The notes under the pieces: generated by a model
The model's database searches: none
The model's input: only the letters and a program-made list of their open reading frames with translations
What the model was told of the DNA's origin: nothing
Shown here: in pieces, positions 46,517 through 55,200 of the stretch
Layout of the letters: each line of letters starts with the position of its first letter
Position numbering within the stretch: the stretch's first letter is position 1
DNA from: JAUZOB01 sp963692465
GTDB lineage: Bacteria; Bacteroidota; Bacteroidia; Bacteroidales; Prolixibacteraceae
DNA: 64,000 nt
Reading direction: 5' to 3'
NCBI GenBank assembly: GCA_963692465.1
Contig: OY829943.1
Span: 2,852,001-2,916,000, forward strand
Translations under genes and position numbers: made by a program

Positions 46517-47578
46517 TCAGATTATCGTTTTGTCTATGAAATAAGATAGGTTTTCTTTGGTGACAATATCCAGTGGAAGATATTTAATGGGTGGAACTTT
46601 CTGTTTAAAGACGAGATGGTCGGTTAGTACATGTATTCCCCAATATCCTTGTCCTTTTGGATTTTGGTTAATTAGAAAGCTAATAGCCCCCTTATTAAGA
46701 TAGTGAATGTTTTCGGCAAGAAGGTCATATCCAATAATCCGGATGTGATGAATATTCTTTTTTTCGAGGTAATCGGCAATATCGTGTGCTTTGGAGGTAG
46801 TAACAAAAATTTGTTTGAGATCTTTTGTCTTTTCGATGATGTGATCCAGTTTTTGAGTGAATGTCTTTAAATCTGCACGATGGAGTTCTGTGCGGATAAT
46901 CGTATACTGGGGTAAGTCACGAAAATAATCCCGTAGTCCTTGTTCTTTTTTTAAAAGATGGGCAGCATTACTGATCTCCTCGTCAATGTGTGCGATAAGA
47001 ATAGTGCAGCAGGCTGGTTCACCATAGTGAATGAGTTTTCCTGCCACAAGTCCGCTCTGATATGAATCTTGTCCGATATAGCTCAGCGGATGGTATTCTG
47101 TAATTTGCGTGTTGAAAAGGACAAATGGGATTTCATTGTGAGTCCATTTTTCAAAGAACGGAAGGGTTTCGCGATAAAAGATAGGTGAAAGCAGTATTCC
47201 ATCCGGTGCGGTATTGGTGAGTTTTGTTGCTTCGTTGATGTATGAGTAAACATCAAAAGGATTGAATATGAATTGCTCCACAAGGATGCCATATTGTTTC
47301 AGATCATGTTCTGCTTTTTCTATTCCGGCTTTTGGAGCCTCCCAATAGTTGTCTTTTTGTGGATCGGGAATCAATGCTGCGATGCGGTATTCTTTATTTG
47401 AACCCAGGGCTCTGGCCATTAGGTTGGGTTCATAATTCAATTCCTTAGTGATGGCTGTAATTCTTTCTTTTACATCTTCAGACACCTTGCCCCGATTGTG
47501 TAATACCCGGTCAACAGTGCCGGTTGAAACACCGGCTTTTAATGCAATGTCTTTGATCCGAATGGCCTTTTTTTTCAT
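46517..47578 (-). CDS. LacI-family transcriptional regulator
   Basis: This is a DNA-binding regulator of 353 residues. The N-terminal helix-turn-helix and hinge (IRIKDIALKAGVSTGTVDRVL, then NRGKVSEDVKERI and LNYEPNLMARAL) are typical LacI family. The remainder is a periplasmic-binding-protein-like sugar-sensing domain of the ribose-binding type (IAALIPDPQKDNYW, ILLSPIFYRE, then IFVTTSKAHDIADYL and IRIIGYDL). The start is taken at the ATG before KKKAIRIKD; an upstream in-frame Met would add 22 hydrophobic residues inside the promoter. It probably binds the two TGTGTGCGCACACA palindromes on either side and releases them when its sugar is present. The likely targets are the GH36-like gene and the candidate small RNA. 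Confidence 0.92.
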   Translation of the reverse strand: MKKKAIRIKDIALKAGVSTGTVDRVLHNRGKVSEDVKERITAITKELNYEPNLMARALGSNKEYRIAALIPDPQKDNYWEAPKAGIEKAEHDLKQYGILVEQFIFNPFDVYSYINEATKLTNTAPDGILLSPIFYRETLPFFEKWTHNEIPFVLFNTQITEYHPLSYIGQDSYQSGLVAGKLIHYGEPACCTILIAHIDEEISNAAHLLKKEQGLRDYFRDLPQYTIIRTELHRADLKTFTQKLDHIIEKTKDLKQIFVTTSKAHDIADYLEKKNIHHIRIIGYDLLAENIHYLNKGAISFLINQNPKGQGYWGIHVLTDHLVFKQKVPPIKYLPLDIVTKENLSYFIDKTII

Positions 47579-47616
47579 GAAAAAGTTATTTAATCTATTG
47601 TCTGAAATAGTCAGGA

Positions 47617-47645
47617 CAAAGGTAAAAAAAAGCAGCCGGTACAAA
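47617..47645 (-). promoter_or_regulatory. predicted lacI promoter, overlapping the upstream terminator
   Basis: TTTG (47645-47642) and a perfect -7 box TACCTTTG (47624-47617) are separated by 17 bp. They lie inside the terminator hairpin of the preceding minus-strand gene. The predicted start of transcription is about 30-40 nt before the lacI ATG. No TGTGTGCGCACACA operator is present here, so lacI does not seem to repress itself. Confidence 0.55.
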
Positions 47646-47656
47646 TATCGGCTGCC
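47624..47656 (-). terminator. intrinsic terminator after the GH36-like gene
   Basis: GCAGCCG (47632-47638) pairs with CGGCTGC (47649-47655), followed on the minus strand by seven or more Ts. It separates the GH36-like transcript from lacI. Confidence 0.75.
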
Positions 47657-47713
47657 GTATTTCAGATAAGAGTCGAGCCCTCTTTTACTTTATCCTACCC
47701 GAAAGAAAAAATC

Positions 47714-49738
47714 TTATTTTACAGGACTCCCTTCAAGTATTTTAACTTCGTAGGGTTGAAGTGTGACCTCAAACTCATCTACGCTATTAAAATGATTTGA
47801 TTTATTATTGCTATAGAACCGTGGATTATGAAAATTATATTTTTGAGGTCTATTCGTAGGGATCTCGAGAGCTTCTGCAACATTTACATGAAAATGTCTT
47901 ACTTCTCCAGATGGGTTTCTTAAACTAATAATTGCTTTTTCCGGGGACCACGAAGCCCGTCCGTAGACTTCTTCTTTTTCAGGGTCTCCTCCGACCCAAT
48001 GAACATCGACAAGTGTTTTCTCATTTTGTTTGGCCCATTGAATGGCGTGTGCCAGCAGATCCCAATTTTTGGAAGAGAGTTTATGCGGATTGATGTAGAG
48101 TTCCTGTAATCCGGTTCCGCTTGAGAAGAAAGACCAAATTTCATCGGATATATCCTGATCATTCATCTCAAATGTTGATGGAATACCACAGTCGGCAATG
48201 CATATACCATGATACATTAGGGAGTTGAGTGGATACAAACTTCCTTTTTGTACAATATTTCGATAGGCTTCGCCATCACGATAGGTAATCCATTGCTGCC
48301 GTTTTGATCCGGTTCCGGCGAGTCCATTATCGCCTCCGCTTCTCCAGATTGCATCACCATAGTATAACCAATAAGGGGAGGCCCATGTTCCGGTTGTCAG
48401 ACTGTAATAGATATCTGGCTTAACGGTCCGTATTTCTGAGACTAAATGAAGAAGGGCATCAATGTCTTTTTCGTAACGCGCACTGGAACCGATAGAACCA
48501 TTGCCTTCACCAACTCCATCAACTTTAAAAATGGTTACTCCATATTTTTGTACAAAATTAGCAGACATGTCACGGAAGCGTTTAAAATAAACAGGTCCAT
48601 CAAGGGAAAATCCATTCTCGTTGATCTCGAAAGGTGGATTTTGTGCTAATCCATATTGAATTCTTTGGTCTTTATCCTGACCATATCCCCCGAAAGGAGA
48701 GACCCAGACACCAATGGAGGAGTGGTATTTTTGAGCGAGTTTCTGCATGTTTGAAAAGCCATTTGGGAAGCCGCTGTTAAATTGCCACAACGTTTGATTA
48801 TTATCCCATCCATCATCAAATAGAAATGCGTTGAGTGGAGTATGGCGTTTGATAATAAGGCTATCTGCATAGGTTTGCATTCGTTCCATACAGGATTTCT
48901 CATTCAGTTTTCGATCCCCGAAGGATAGATCGAACCATGAGTTGTAATGAAGTTCTTGATGATAAGGGACAGCCCGTTCTCTTTCTATGTAATAGAGAAA
49001 TGCCCGACGGAGTTGGTTCCTGGGAGTTACTCCCCATGCAACAGAATAGGTTAGTGGGGAGGCAGAAGTAAGCGTGTTATATCTTTTAACAAAAGAGATG
49101 ATTTGATTTTCGTTTGTTTCGTTATGACTCATAGGATGTTCGAATGCGAAGAATGTTCCATCTTCTACCAAAGGAGATCCGGCAACAATTCCATTCGGTT
49201 TAACTCCACTGCCCTCCGGTATTTCTAAAAGGGTTATCTGGTCAACGTTCAGTGAATCTATAGGGGTTAAAGTAAACTGTTCGCGAAGATAGTTCGAGTT
49301 ATCTTTTAGAACGACTTTCCAATGAATTTTTAAGTTGGCTTTTGCACAATACAAGTTGGCTGTGATTTGTTGTCCGTTGTCTTTTTCGGAGCGTCTTACA
49401 GCGGACTTATTGCCGGGAATTGTTTTGATTTCCGGGGCAGAGGATAGCTGAAAATCATTGGATGTGAGTTTGTCTCCGTTTTTGAGAATAACAGAAAACC
49501 ATGACTCATTGTTCCATCGGATTACTTTCCCTGTTTCTTTGTTTTGGAAAGATTGGGCTTCGATTGTTTGGCCTTTTACGGTCCATTGGGCAGATAGGAT
49601 CTGGTTTCGGACCAAAATATTGCCTTTTGAAAATTGAATGAGGGCAGGACCGATAGTATGCCCCGGATAGATGGGCTGTCCGAAAGAAACTTCTGTCAGC
49701 AGAAGACTAAATAAGATTAAGAATAGGTTTTTTTTCAT
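47714..49738 (-). CDS. GH36-like (clan GH-D) exported glycosidase, putative alpha-galactosidase
   Basis: This exported protein of 674 residues has a signal peptide ending near VSFGQ, an N-terminal beta-sandwich, a TIM barrel and a C-terminal beta-domain. Barrel features of clan GH-D are visible: LNAFLFDDGWDNNQTLWQF, IGVWVSPFGGYG, FKVDGVGEG with Asp407 as the likely nucleophile, and IWRSGGDNG. This fits GH36 alpha-galactosidase-like proteins, some of which are labelled enterotoxin-like in databases. The exact substrate is uncertain. A LacI operator overlaps its promoter 26 bp upstream of the start, so it is the clearest target of the adjacent regulator. Confidence 0.75.
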   Translation of the reverse strand: MKKNLFLILFSLLLTEVSFGQPIYPGHTIGPALIQFSKGNILVRNQILSAQWTVKGQTIEAQSFQNKETGKVIRWNNESWFSVILKNGDKLTSNDFQLSSAPEIKTIPGNKSAVRRSEKDNGQQITANLYCAKANLKIHWKVVLKDNSNYLREQFTLTPIDSLNVDQITLLEIPEGSGVKPNGIVAGSPLVEDGTFFAFEHPMSHNETNENQIISFVKRYNTLTSASPLTYSVAWGVTPRNQLRRAFLYYIERERAVPYHQELHYNSWFDLSFGDRKLNEKSCMERMQTYADSLIIKRHTPLNAFLFDDGWDNNQTLWQFNSGFPNGFSNMQKLAQKYHSSIGVWVSPFGGYGQDKDQRIQYGLAQNPPFEINENGFSLDGPVYFKRFRDMSANFVQKYGVTIFKVDGVGEGNGSIGSSARYEKDIDALLHLVSEIRTVKPDIYYSLTTGTWASPYWLYYGDAIWRSGGDNGLAGTGSKRQQWITYRDGEAYRNIVQKGSLYPLNSLMYHGICIADCGIPSTFEMNDQDISDEIWSFFSSGTGLQELYINPHKLSSKNWDLLAHAIQWAKQNEKTLVDVHWVGGDPEKEEVYGRASWSPEKAIISLRNPSGEVRHFHVNVAEALEIPTNRPQKYNFHNPRFYSNNKSNHFNSVDEFEVTLQPYEVKILEGSPVK

Positions 49739-49764
49739 GGTTTATCAGATTGGTTAATACACAA

Positions 49765-49805
49765 TGTGTGCGCACACAAATCTAATAAAAAAACAATTTT
49801 GGCAA
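49765..49805 (-). promoter_or_regulatory. promoter of the GH36-like gene with LacI operator O1
   Basis: On the minus strand a TTTG/TTG (49805-49803) lies 18 bp from the perfect -7 box TAGATTTG (49784-49777). The 14-bp palindrome TGTGTGCGCACACA (49765-49778) overlaps the end of the box and the transcription start, 26 bp before the ATG. The layout repeats that of operator O2. Confidence 0.75.
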
Positions 49806-49842
49806 AAAAAATATAGACTAATCTTGTTGAAGATTAGTCTAT
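49804..49842 (-). terminator. intrinsic terminator after the caspase-like gene
   Basis: A perfect 12-bp stem, ATAGACTAATCT with AGATTAGTCTAT, has a 6-nt loop and a minus-strand T-run of eight. Its T-run doubles as the -33 region of the GH36-like promoter. Confidence 0.8.
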
Positions 49843-49897
49843 TTAAAATTTTTTCAGGAAAAATTGGTATCGTGTGATGCTTCGAATGGAAGTATAA

Positions 49898-50701
49898 TCA
49901 ATTTTTAAGAAAAGGTTTCTCTTTTATTTGTTCTTTTCCATCTAACTGCGGACGTTGTGCGTATTCTGCATTTTTCAAGGCTGTGCTGACAGATTTTACA
50001 AGATTTGTTAAAGGGATAGTTAGTCCATCCGGTTTATTAAGCCTTTGTAGAAGATAATAGGTTAAGGCTCCGTTATATCGTTTATTAATTAACGCGTCAG
50101 CAGAGGTTTGGTTGGATTTACATCCACTGATCAAAGCCAGATTAAGGTCCTGTGCTGTTTTGCTTAATTGGTGCACTTTTTGCTTGTTGCTTTTTGCTAT
50201 TTGTATTTTTTCAATAATATCATCGGGAGGGGTTAATGATTTAGTGAGTGCGAATGGATTGATTAGTTCTTTTTCGAGGTCGCCGGAATGGCAGGAGTCG
50301 GAGATCCAGATGAATTCAACGCCTTCAGGGATAGCAGAGAAAATGCTGTTAAACTCTTTATCGCGGATTGTATGGGCATCAGTCCAATCAAAATCGTAAG
50401 GACAAATTGCTTCATCCAGTCCGTCAATCTCAGTTTGAGGATCATGAGTGGGAAACTGGACTCCGTGTCCGCTGTAATGGAATAGGATTCGGTCGCCTGT
50501 ATGAATATCATTCAATAACTGATTTAGTCCGTCAATAATTGCATCTTTGGTGGCGTTGGAATCAGTTATGGTTTTTAGTTCATTAATGGTGAATCCACAT
50601 TTGGAGATTAAGAAAGCACTCATGTCTGTAATATCGTTGACACAGCCCTTTAAAGGTGAAGAAGGATAGGTGTTTATCCCGACTAATAATGCGCGGTTCA
50701 T
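49898..50701 (-). CDS. caspase-like protease (C14, metacaspase type)
   Basis: This is a 267-residue caspase-fold protein without a signal peptide. The catalytic dyad is His79 (HYSGHGVQ) and Cys137 (WISDSCHSGD). MNRALLVGINTYP and LKGCVNDITDM are the usual N-terminal signatures. The start is the ATG before NRALLVG; 17 upstream residues are in frame but not typical. Bacterial metacaspases cut after Arg or Lys, and some act in stress or cell-death responses; the role here is unknown. Three small envelope/stress genes lie upstream on the same strand, 161 bp away. Confidence 0.88.
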   Translation of the reverse strand: MNRALLVGINTYPSSPLKGCVNDITDMSAFLISKCGFTINELKTITDSNATKDAIIDGLNQLLNDIHTGDRILFHYSGHGVQFPTHDPQTEIDGLDEAICPYDFDWTDAHTIRDKEFNSIFSAIPEGVEFIWISDSCHSGDLEKELINPFALTKSLTPPDDIIEKIQIAKSNKQKVHQLSKTAQDLNLALISGCKSNQTSADALINKRYNGALTYYLLQRLNKPDGLTIPLTNLVKSVSTALKNAEYAQRPQLDGKEQIKEKPFLKN

Positions 50702-50767
50702 TTTTTCGTAAGTTTTAGACTTGTTCTTTTCCCAAATATACCTACAACTCATAATGGTTGTAACAGT

Positions 50768-50788
50768 ACAATCATTATTAATGATTGT
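50768..50788. other. AT-rich perfect hairpin upstream of the caspase-like gene
   Basis: ACAATCAT and ATGATTGT flank a 5-nt loop, followed by Ts on the plus strand, where no gene ends. It could be a regulator-binding palindrome for the caspase-like gene or a weak terminator; neither can be decided. Confidence 0.35.
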
Positions 50789-50862
50789 TTTTATGAGAAA
50801 TTAACAATTCTTTCTTGCTGTTTTTAAAGATCCGCGATTAGACAACGTAACAGTGGGGATAT

Positions 50863-51243
50863 TCAGGACGAATGTCGTTTAAAGAAGAAATGAAAAAGAT
50901 GTTGCCGGATATTTTGTATTAAATCGGTGTTGTTTTCAATAAGATTCAGAATACCTCCACTTAATAGGGATTTAAAAAGGCTTTTGGAAGAAGAGGTTGA
51001 ACTCTTAACTGCATTGCGGGTGATAAAAAAAGAAATAGTTCCTAGTATGGCCGATATAACGCTTTTTCTTATTTCAGAAGAAGAGGCAATATCCTGAAGC
51101 GTACTTTTTACAATATTGGCTGGTTTTAAACTCTCGACAGTGAGTTTAAAATGTTCTTTTAATCCTTGTTCCTGAATAGCTTGTTTCTTTTCTAATTCAA
51201 GAATAGCCTGTTTTAATGCAATGCTGCGATTAGTATTTTTCAT
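50863..51243 (-). CDS. small protein of unknown function (with YtxH and holin-like neighbours)
   Basis: I do not assign a family. The 126-residue protein starts with a charged helix rich in Lys and Glu (IALKQAILELEKKQAIQEQ), then a weakly hydrophobic segment (SVISAILGTISFFITRNAV) that could be a membrane helix, a Ser-rich linker and a C-terminal basic end (HFFFKRHSS). It follows the DUF1469-like gene by 5 bp. Such trios with YtxH and Phage_holin_3_6 proteins are common in Bacteroidota and are linked with envelope stress by association only. Confidence 0.6.
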   Translation of the reverse strand: MKNTNRSIALKQAILELEKKQAIQEQGLKEHFKLTVESLKPANIVKSTLQDIASSSEIRKSVISAILGTISFFITRNAVKSSTSSSKSLFKSLLSGGILNLIENNTDLIQNIRQHLFHFFFKRHSS

Positions 51244-51248
51244 CGGTA

Positions 51249-51590
51249 TTATTTAAGTAAAAGTTTGATAATTAAATCGCTCATGCATCTTTTAAGCCGT
51301 TTCCGGAAGAAAAGGTGAAAAATAATCCCGGCGAGACCATAAAAAGCAGCAATAATAAAGAATCCATAACAAACATTTCCGAGAAGCTGTCCGATCCAGA
51401 TTGCTAGTCCGATGTTAAAAATCAGAAAAAAAAGTGTTATAAAAATGAAAATAATTATACCCGGCAACAGTGATGATATTAAATCAGATGATTTATCTAT
51501 TGCCTTTAGCTTAATTAATTCAATACTTGTTTTTCCGTAATCTTTTGTTTTCTCATATAGAGATTCAATCAAATTTGTCTGGTCTTCCAT
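51249..51590 (-). CDS. phage-holin-3_6/DUF1469-like membrane protein
   Basis: This is a 113-residue protein with two transmembrane helices (IIIFIFITLFFLIFNIGLAIWIG and YGFFIIAAFYGLAGIIFHLFF) between a charged N-terminal helix and a basic C-terminal tail (RKRLKRCMSDLIIK). The arrangement fits the Phage_holin_3_6/YqjE family, which despite its name is mainly a chromosomal inner-membrane family. It sits between YtxH and the unknown small protein in a tight minus-strand group. Confidence 0.72.
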   Translation of the reverse strand: MEDQTNLIESLYEKTKDYGKTSIELIKLKAIDKSSDLISSLLPGIIIFIFITLFFLIFNIGLAIWIGQLLGNVCYGFFIIAAFYGLAGIIFHLFFRKRLKRCMSDLIIKLLLK

Positions 51591-51642
51591 ATTGTTCTTT
51601 TTGTCACCGGGATTTTTTTAAGAGATTTTATAATACCTCTTA

Positions 51643-51897
51643 CTAATTAGGATTAGGTTCAGCATCAATGTCTTCTTTTACTTTTTTTGCACAACATTTA
51701 GCTTTATCAAATTTGTCAGAGACCATGTCAACCAAATCAGTGAATTTTTCTTTTGCTGAATCTTTCAGTTCTTCTCCCTTTTGGGCAATTTTTTTGCGGG
51801 TATCTGATCCTTTTTCGGGAGCAAATAATATACCAAGGGCTGCACCTGCTGCCATTCCTGCTACGGCACCGAATAAAACTTTTGCGAATGATTTCAT
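51643..51897 (-). CDS. YtxH-domain protein
   Basis: This is a short protein of 84 residues. It opens with a glycine-rich membrane segment (KVLFGAVAGMAAGAALGILFAPEKG), the YtxH signature including L-x-A-P-x-x-G, followed by a long charged helix (SDTRKKIAQKGEELKDSAKEK). The start is the ATG before KSFAKVLFG; longer in-frame versions add a basic stretch not usual for the family. It is the first gene of the minus-strand stress-type group. Confidence 0.82.
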   Translation of the reverse strand: MKSFAKVLFGAVAGMAAGAALGILFAPEKGSDTRKKIAQKGEELKDSAKEKFTDLVDMVSDKFDKAKCCAKKVKEDIDAEPNPN

Positions 51898-52290
51898 CTT
51901 TCTTATTTTTTTAAAGTTCGACTTAAGAATAAACATCTCCTTATTGATACGGGAGACAAACAAAAAGAGATACTTGTTTTTCTTTAAAAAAGAGTAATAA
52001 ATTAAAAATATTGTCTTTTAAGATGATTAATGGTCTTTTTGATACTCCTTGAAATTAGAATTCTTTAATGTGTGTTAAGGTAATAAGATTGCACAAAAAA
52101 TAAAAGGTTTAAATGAATTTTCATCTAAATTTCATTTTCATTTCTTTTCTTTGACGTCAAATTAGTAAATTAGTTGAAGAGAATGCTACCTATGATGAAT
52201 TGTTATTGAAAAACGATTTTTTACTGGGAGGGTGAAATTCTTGGGAGTGCTTTTTTGGTAATTTATTGAATTATAAATAAACGAATTCAT
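51898..52290. other. divergent intergenic region
   Basis: This is AT-rich DNA between the YtxH gene (minus) and the large synthase gene (plus). TTTCTTTG near 52145 resembles a -7 box with one mismatch. No repeat, RNA gene or clear operator was seen. Confidence 0.4.
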
Positions 52291-55200
52291 ATGTCTAATC
52301 AACAGCGACAAATTTTTCAGACAGCAAAACCGACCAGGTGGAAAAGCTTTTTATGGATCGTGAGGGTGCTTGCTTTTTTCCTTGTTTTTTGTGTAATCGC
52401 TATTATTATTTCTTTAAATCAGAAGCAGGTACTTCGTATCCCGGAAATTAGGGAACGTGCAGCACTGTACCGGAAGCTGACCGATTTGGATGCTCAACGT
52501 TCATTAAAGAATCCTGAGAAAGAGATTTTTAAAAAGAGGTTAAAAGAAATCAGGAAGAAAAAACGTCCTAATTTTTATAAGACCCCACAGAAAATTCATA
52601 AAAGTTTATCCTCGTTGCCGATTAGAGCTGCTTTCTTTGTCAATTGGGATGTTCAGAGTCGTTATTCTCTTGAAAATAACATACAGCACCTTAATATGGT
52701 TCTTCCTGAATGGTTTTTTGTTAAGGACGGACAAGGCAATTTGGAAACCAGAATCGATACTGCGGCATTGAATGTTATGAGGACTGAGAATGTGATGGTT
52801 GTTCCCATGTTGTCAAACTTTTTTAATAAAGGATGGAATGGGAAAAATGTTCATGAGGTTATCAGTTCTCCTCAAAAACGTCGAAGACTTATCAATAATA
52901 TTATTGGATCGCTGAGGTATTATAAGCTTGATGGAATAAATGTTGACTTTGAGGATTTGGTGGAGAAGACGGATGCTAATTTTATTCGTTTTCAGAAAGA
53001 GCTTTATGTAGCTCTTCATTCCAGAGGATTCTTTGTTAGTGTTGATATTTCTCCTTTTAATAATGACTATGATCCGAGGGTGCTTGCCCATTACAATGAC
53101 CTCCTTTTTCTGATGGCTTATGACCAGCATAATGATTCTTCTAAACCGGGACCTATTGCTGCACAGAAATGGGTTGAAGGTGCTCTTGATGAAATCTGTA
53201 ATAAGATTCCGCCCCAGAAAGTGGTGCTTTGTGTCGCAGCTTTTGGTTATGATTGGGCAACGGGAGCTCATGGGGCGAATGTGTCTTATCAGGAGGCAAT
53301 TTCCACCGCTTTGGAGAGCGAAGGGAAAATTCATTACGACGATGACTCTTTTAACCTTGATTTTTCTTACTGGGATGACAATAATATTTTTCACCGGGCC
53401 TATTTTACGGATGCAGCAACAGCTTTTAATGCAATTCGGGCTTCGGAGGATTTTGGCGTAGCTGGGGTCTCTTTATGGCGTCTTGGGTCGGAAGATCCAC
53501 GAATTTGGTCATTCTATAACCAGGATTTGTCTTACGATGGATTATTAAAACATCCGTTCCATTTCGGAATTCTTGAAAATATCAATTCTACTGCTAGTGT
53601 TGACTATATTGGTTCGGGCGAAGTGCTTGATGTTATTAGTGCTCCGGCTAAAGGACGAGTGGCTATCCAGTCAACCAAGGATGATCAGTTGATTTCAGAT
53701 GAACACTATTATACGCTTCCGACCAGTTATGTGATCAAACGAAGTGGGGGAATGCATAAGAAGCAAGTCGCTATAACTTTCGATGATGGACCTGATCCGG
53801 ACTATACACCACGTATTCTGAATATTCTTAAGGCATATAAAGTTCCTGCCTGTTTCTTTATAACCGGGGTGAATGCGGAGAATTATCTCCCATTGGTCAG
53901 GAGAATCTATAAAGAAGGACATGAAATTGGAAATCATACGCTATTGCATCCTTATCTGGAGCGCATAAGCGATAATCGGATAAGACTGGAATTGAGGGCA
54001 ACCGGACGAATTATAGAAGGAATTACCGGTCATGCAACAATTCTGTTTAGAACTCCATATAACACAGAAAATCAACCGACTAATCCGTCAACGATTCATC
54101 CGATTGCTGTAGCTAAGACTGAAAATTATCTTACGGTAGGTTCTTCGATTGATGCTGAGGACTGGCAACTGGGTATTACAGTTGACGGAATTATGGCTAA
54201 CGTAAAGCATGATCATGAACTGGGTAATATAATTCTTCTTCATGATGCCGGAGGTTATCGTGAGAACACCATAAAGGCTCTTCCGCTGATTATACAGTAT
54301 TTTAGAAGCATGGGCTATGAATTTGTGTCTGTTTCACAGCTGATTGGAAGAAGTCGGGATGAGGTAATGCCTTATGAGGGAAATAACCGGAATGAATATC
54401 TGAAAGAAGCCGATTCTACTTTCTTTAAGATTGGATATCTATTTGATAATTTCTTTTATACCCTGTTTTTCCTTGCTTTATTCCTGGCTTTCTTCAAGAT
54501 TGTGTCGGTTGCTGTTCTGGCAATAATTCAATACCGTCGGAATAAACGAGTGCATAAGATAACTTCGACAGGTAATTCCCGTGTAAGTATTATTGTCCCG
54601 GCTTATAATGAAGAGGTGACTGCTTGTAAGACTGTTGCTAGTTTATTGAAAACAGATTATGAAAATTACGAAATTATCTTTGTAGATGACGGTTCGACAG
54701 ACCGTACCTATGAATTGGTTTCTTCTGAATTTTCGAATGTTCCGAACGTTTATGTATATACGAAACCGAATGGAGGAAAAGCATCTGCTTTAAATTACGG
54801 AATTCAATATGCTACGGGTGAGTTTTTGGTTTGTATTGATGCCGATACAAATTTGCATTCTGATGCTGTAAGGTTGCTTTTATCGAAATTTTATGATGAG
54901 CGAACTGCTGCTGTAGCGGGAAATGTAAGGGTGGGAAATAAACGAAATCTGATGACCCGCTGGCAGTCTATTGAATATACAACCAGTCAGAATTTTGACC
55001 GTATGGCCTTTGATGTATTGAATATTATTCTGGTTGTACCGGGGGCTATCGGAGCATTTCGTAAGAGTGCTGTTGACGGTGTTGGTGGAATGAAAACGGA
55101 TACTTTGGCAGAGGATTGCGATTTAACGCTTCGTCTTTTGAGGGCCGGATATAGGGTACGTTCTTGTAATGATGCATTAGCCTTTACAGAGGCACCTGAA

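Noticed and set aside
49898..51590. Phage-derived lysis cassette suggested by the holin-family name
   Set aside because: The Phage_holin_3_6 family is mostly chromosomal, and no phage structural, integrase or lysin gene is present.
52813..53394. 193-codon minus-strand frame inside the synthase gene
   Set aside because: It lies opposite the GH18 domain, whose motifs are intact, and its own translation is Ile/Lys/Arg-rich without any recognised domain.
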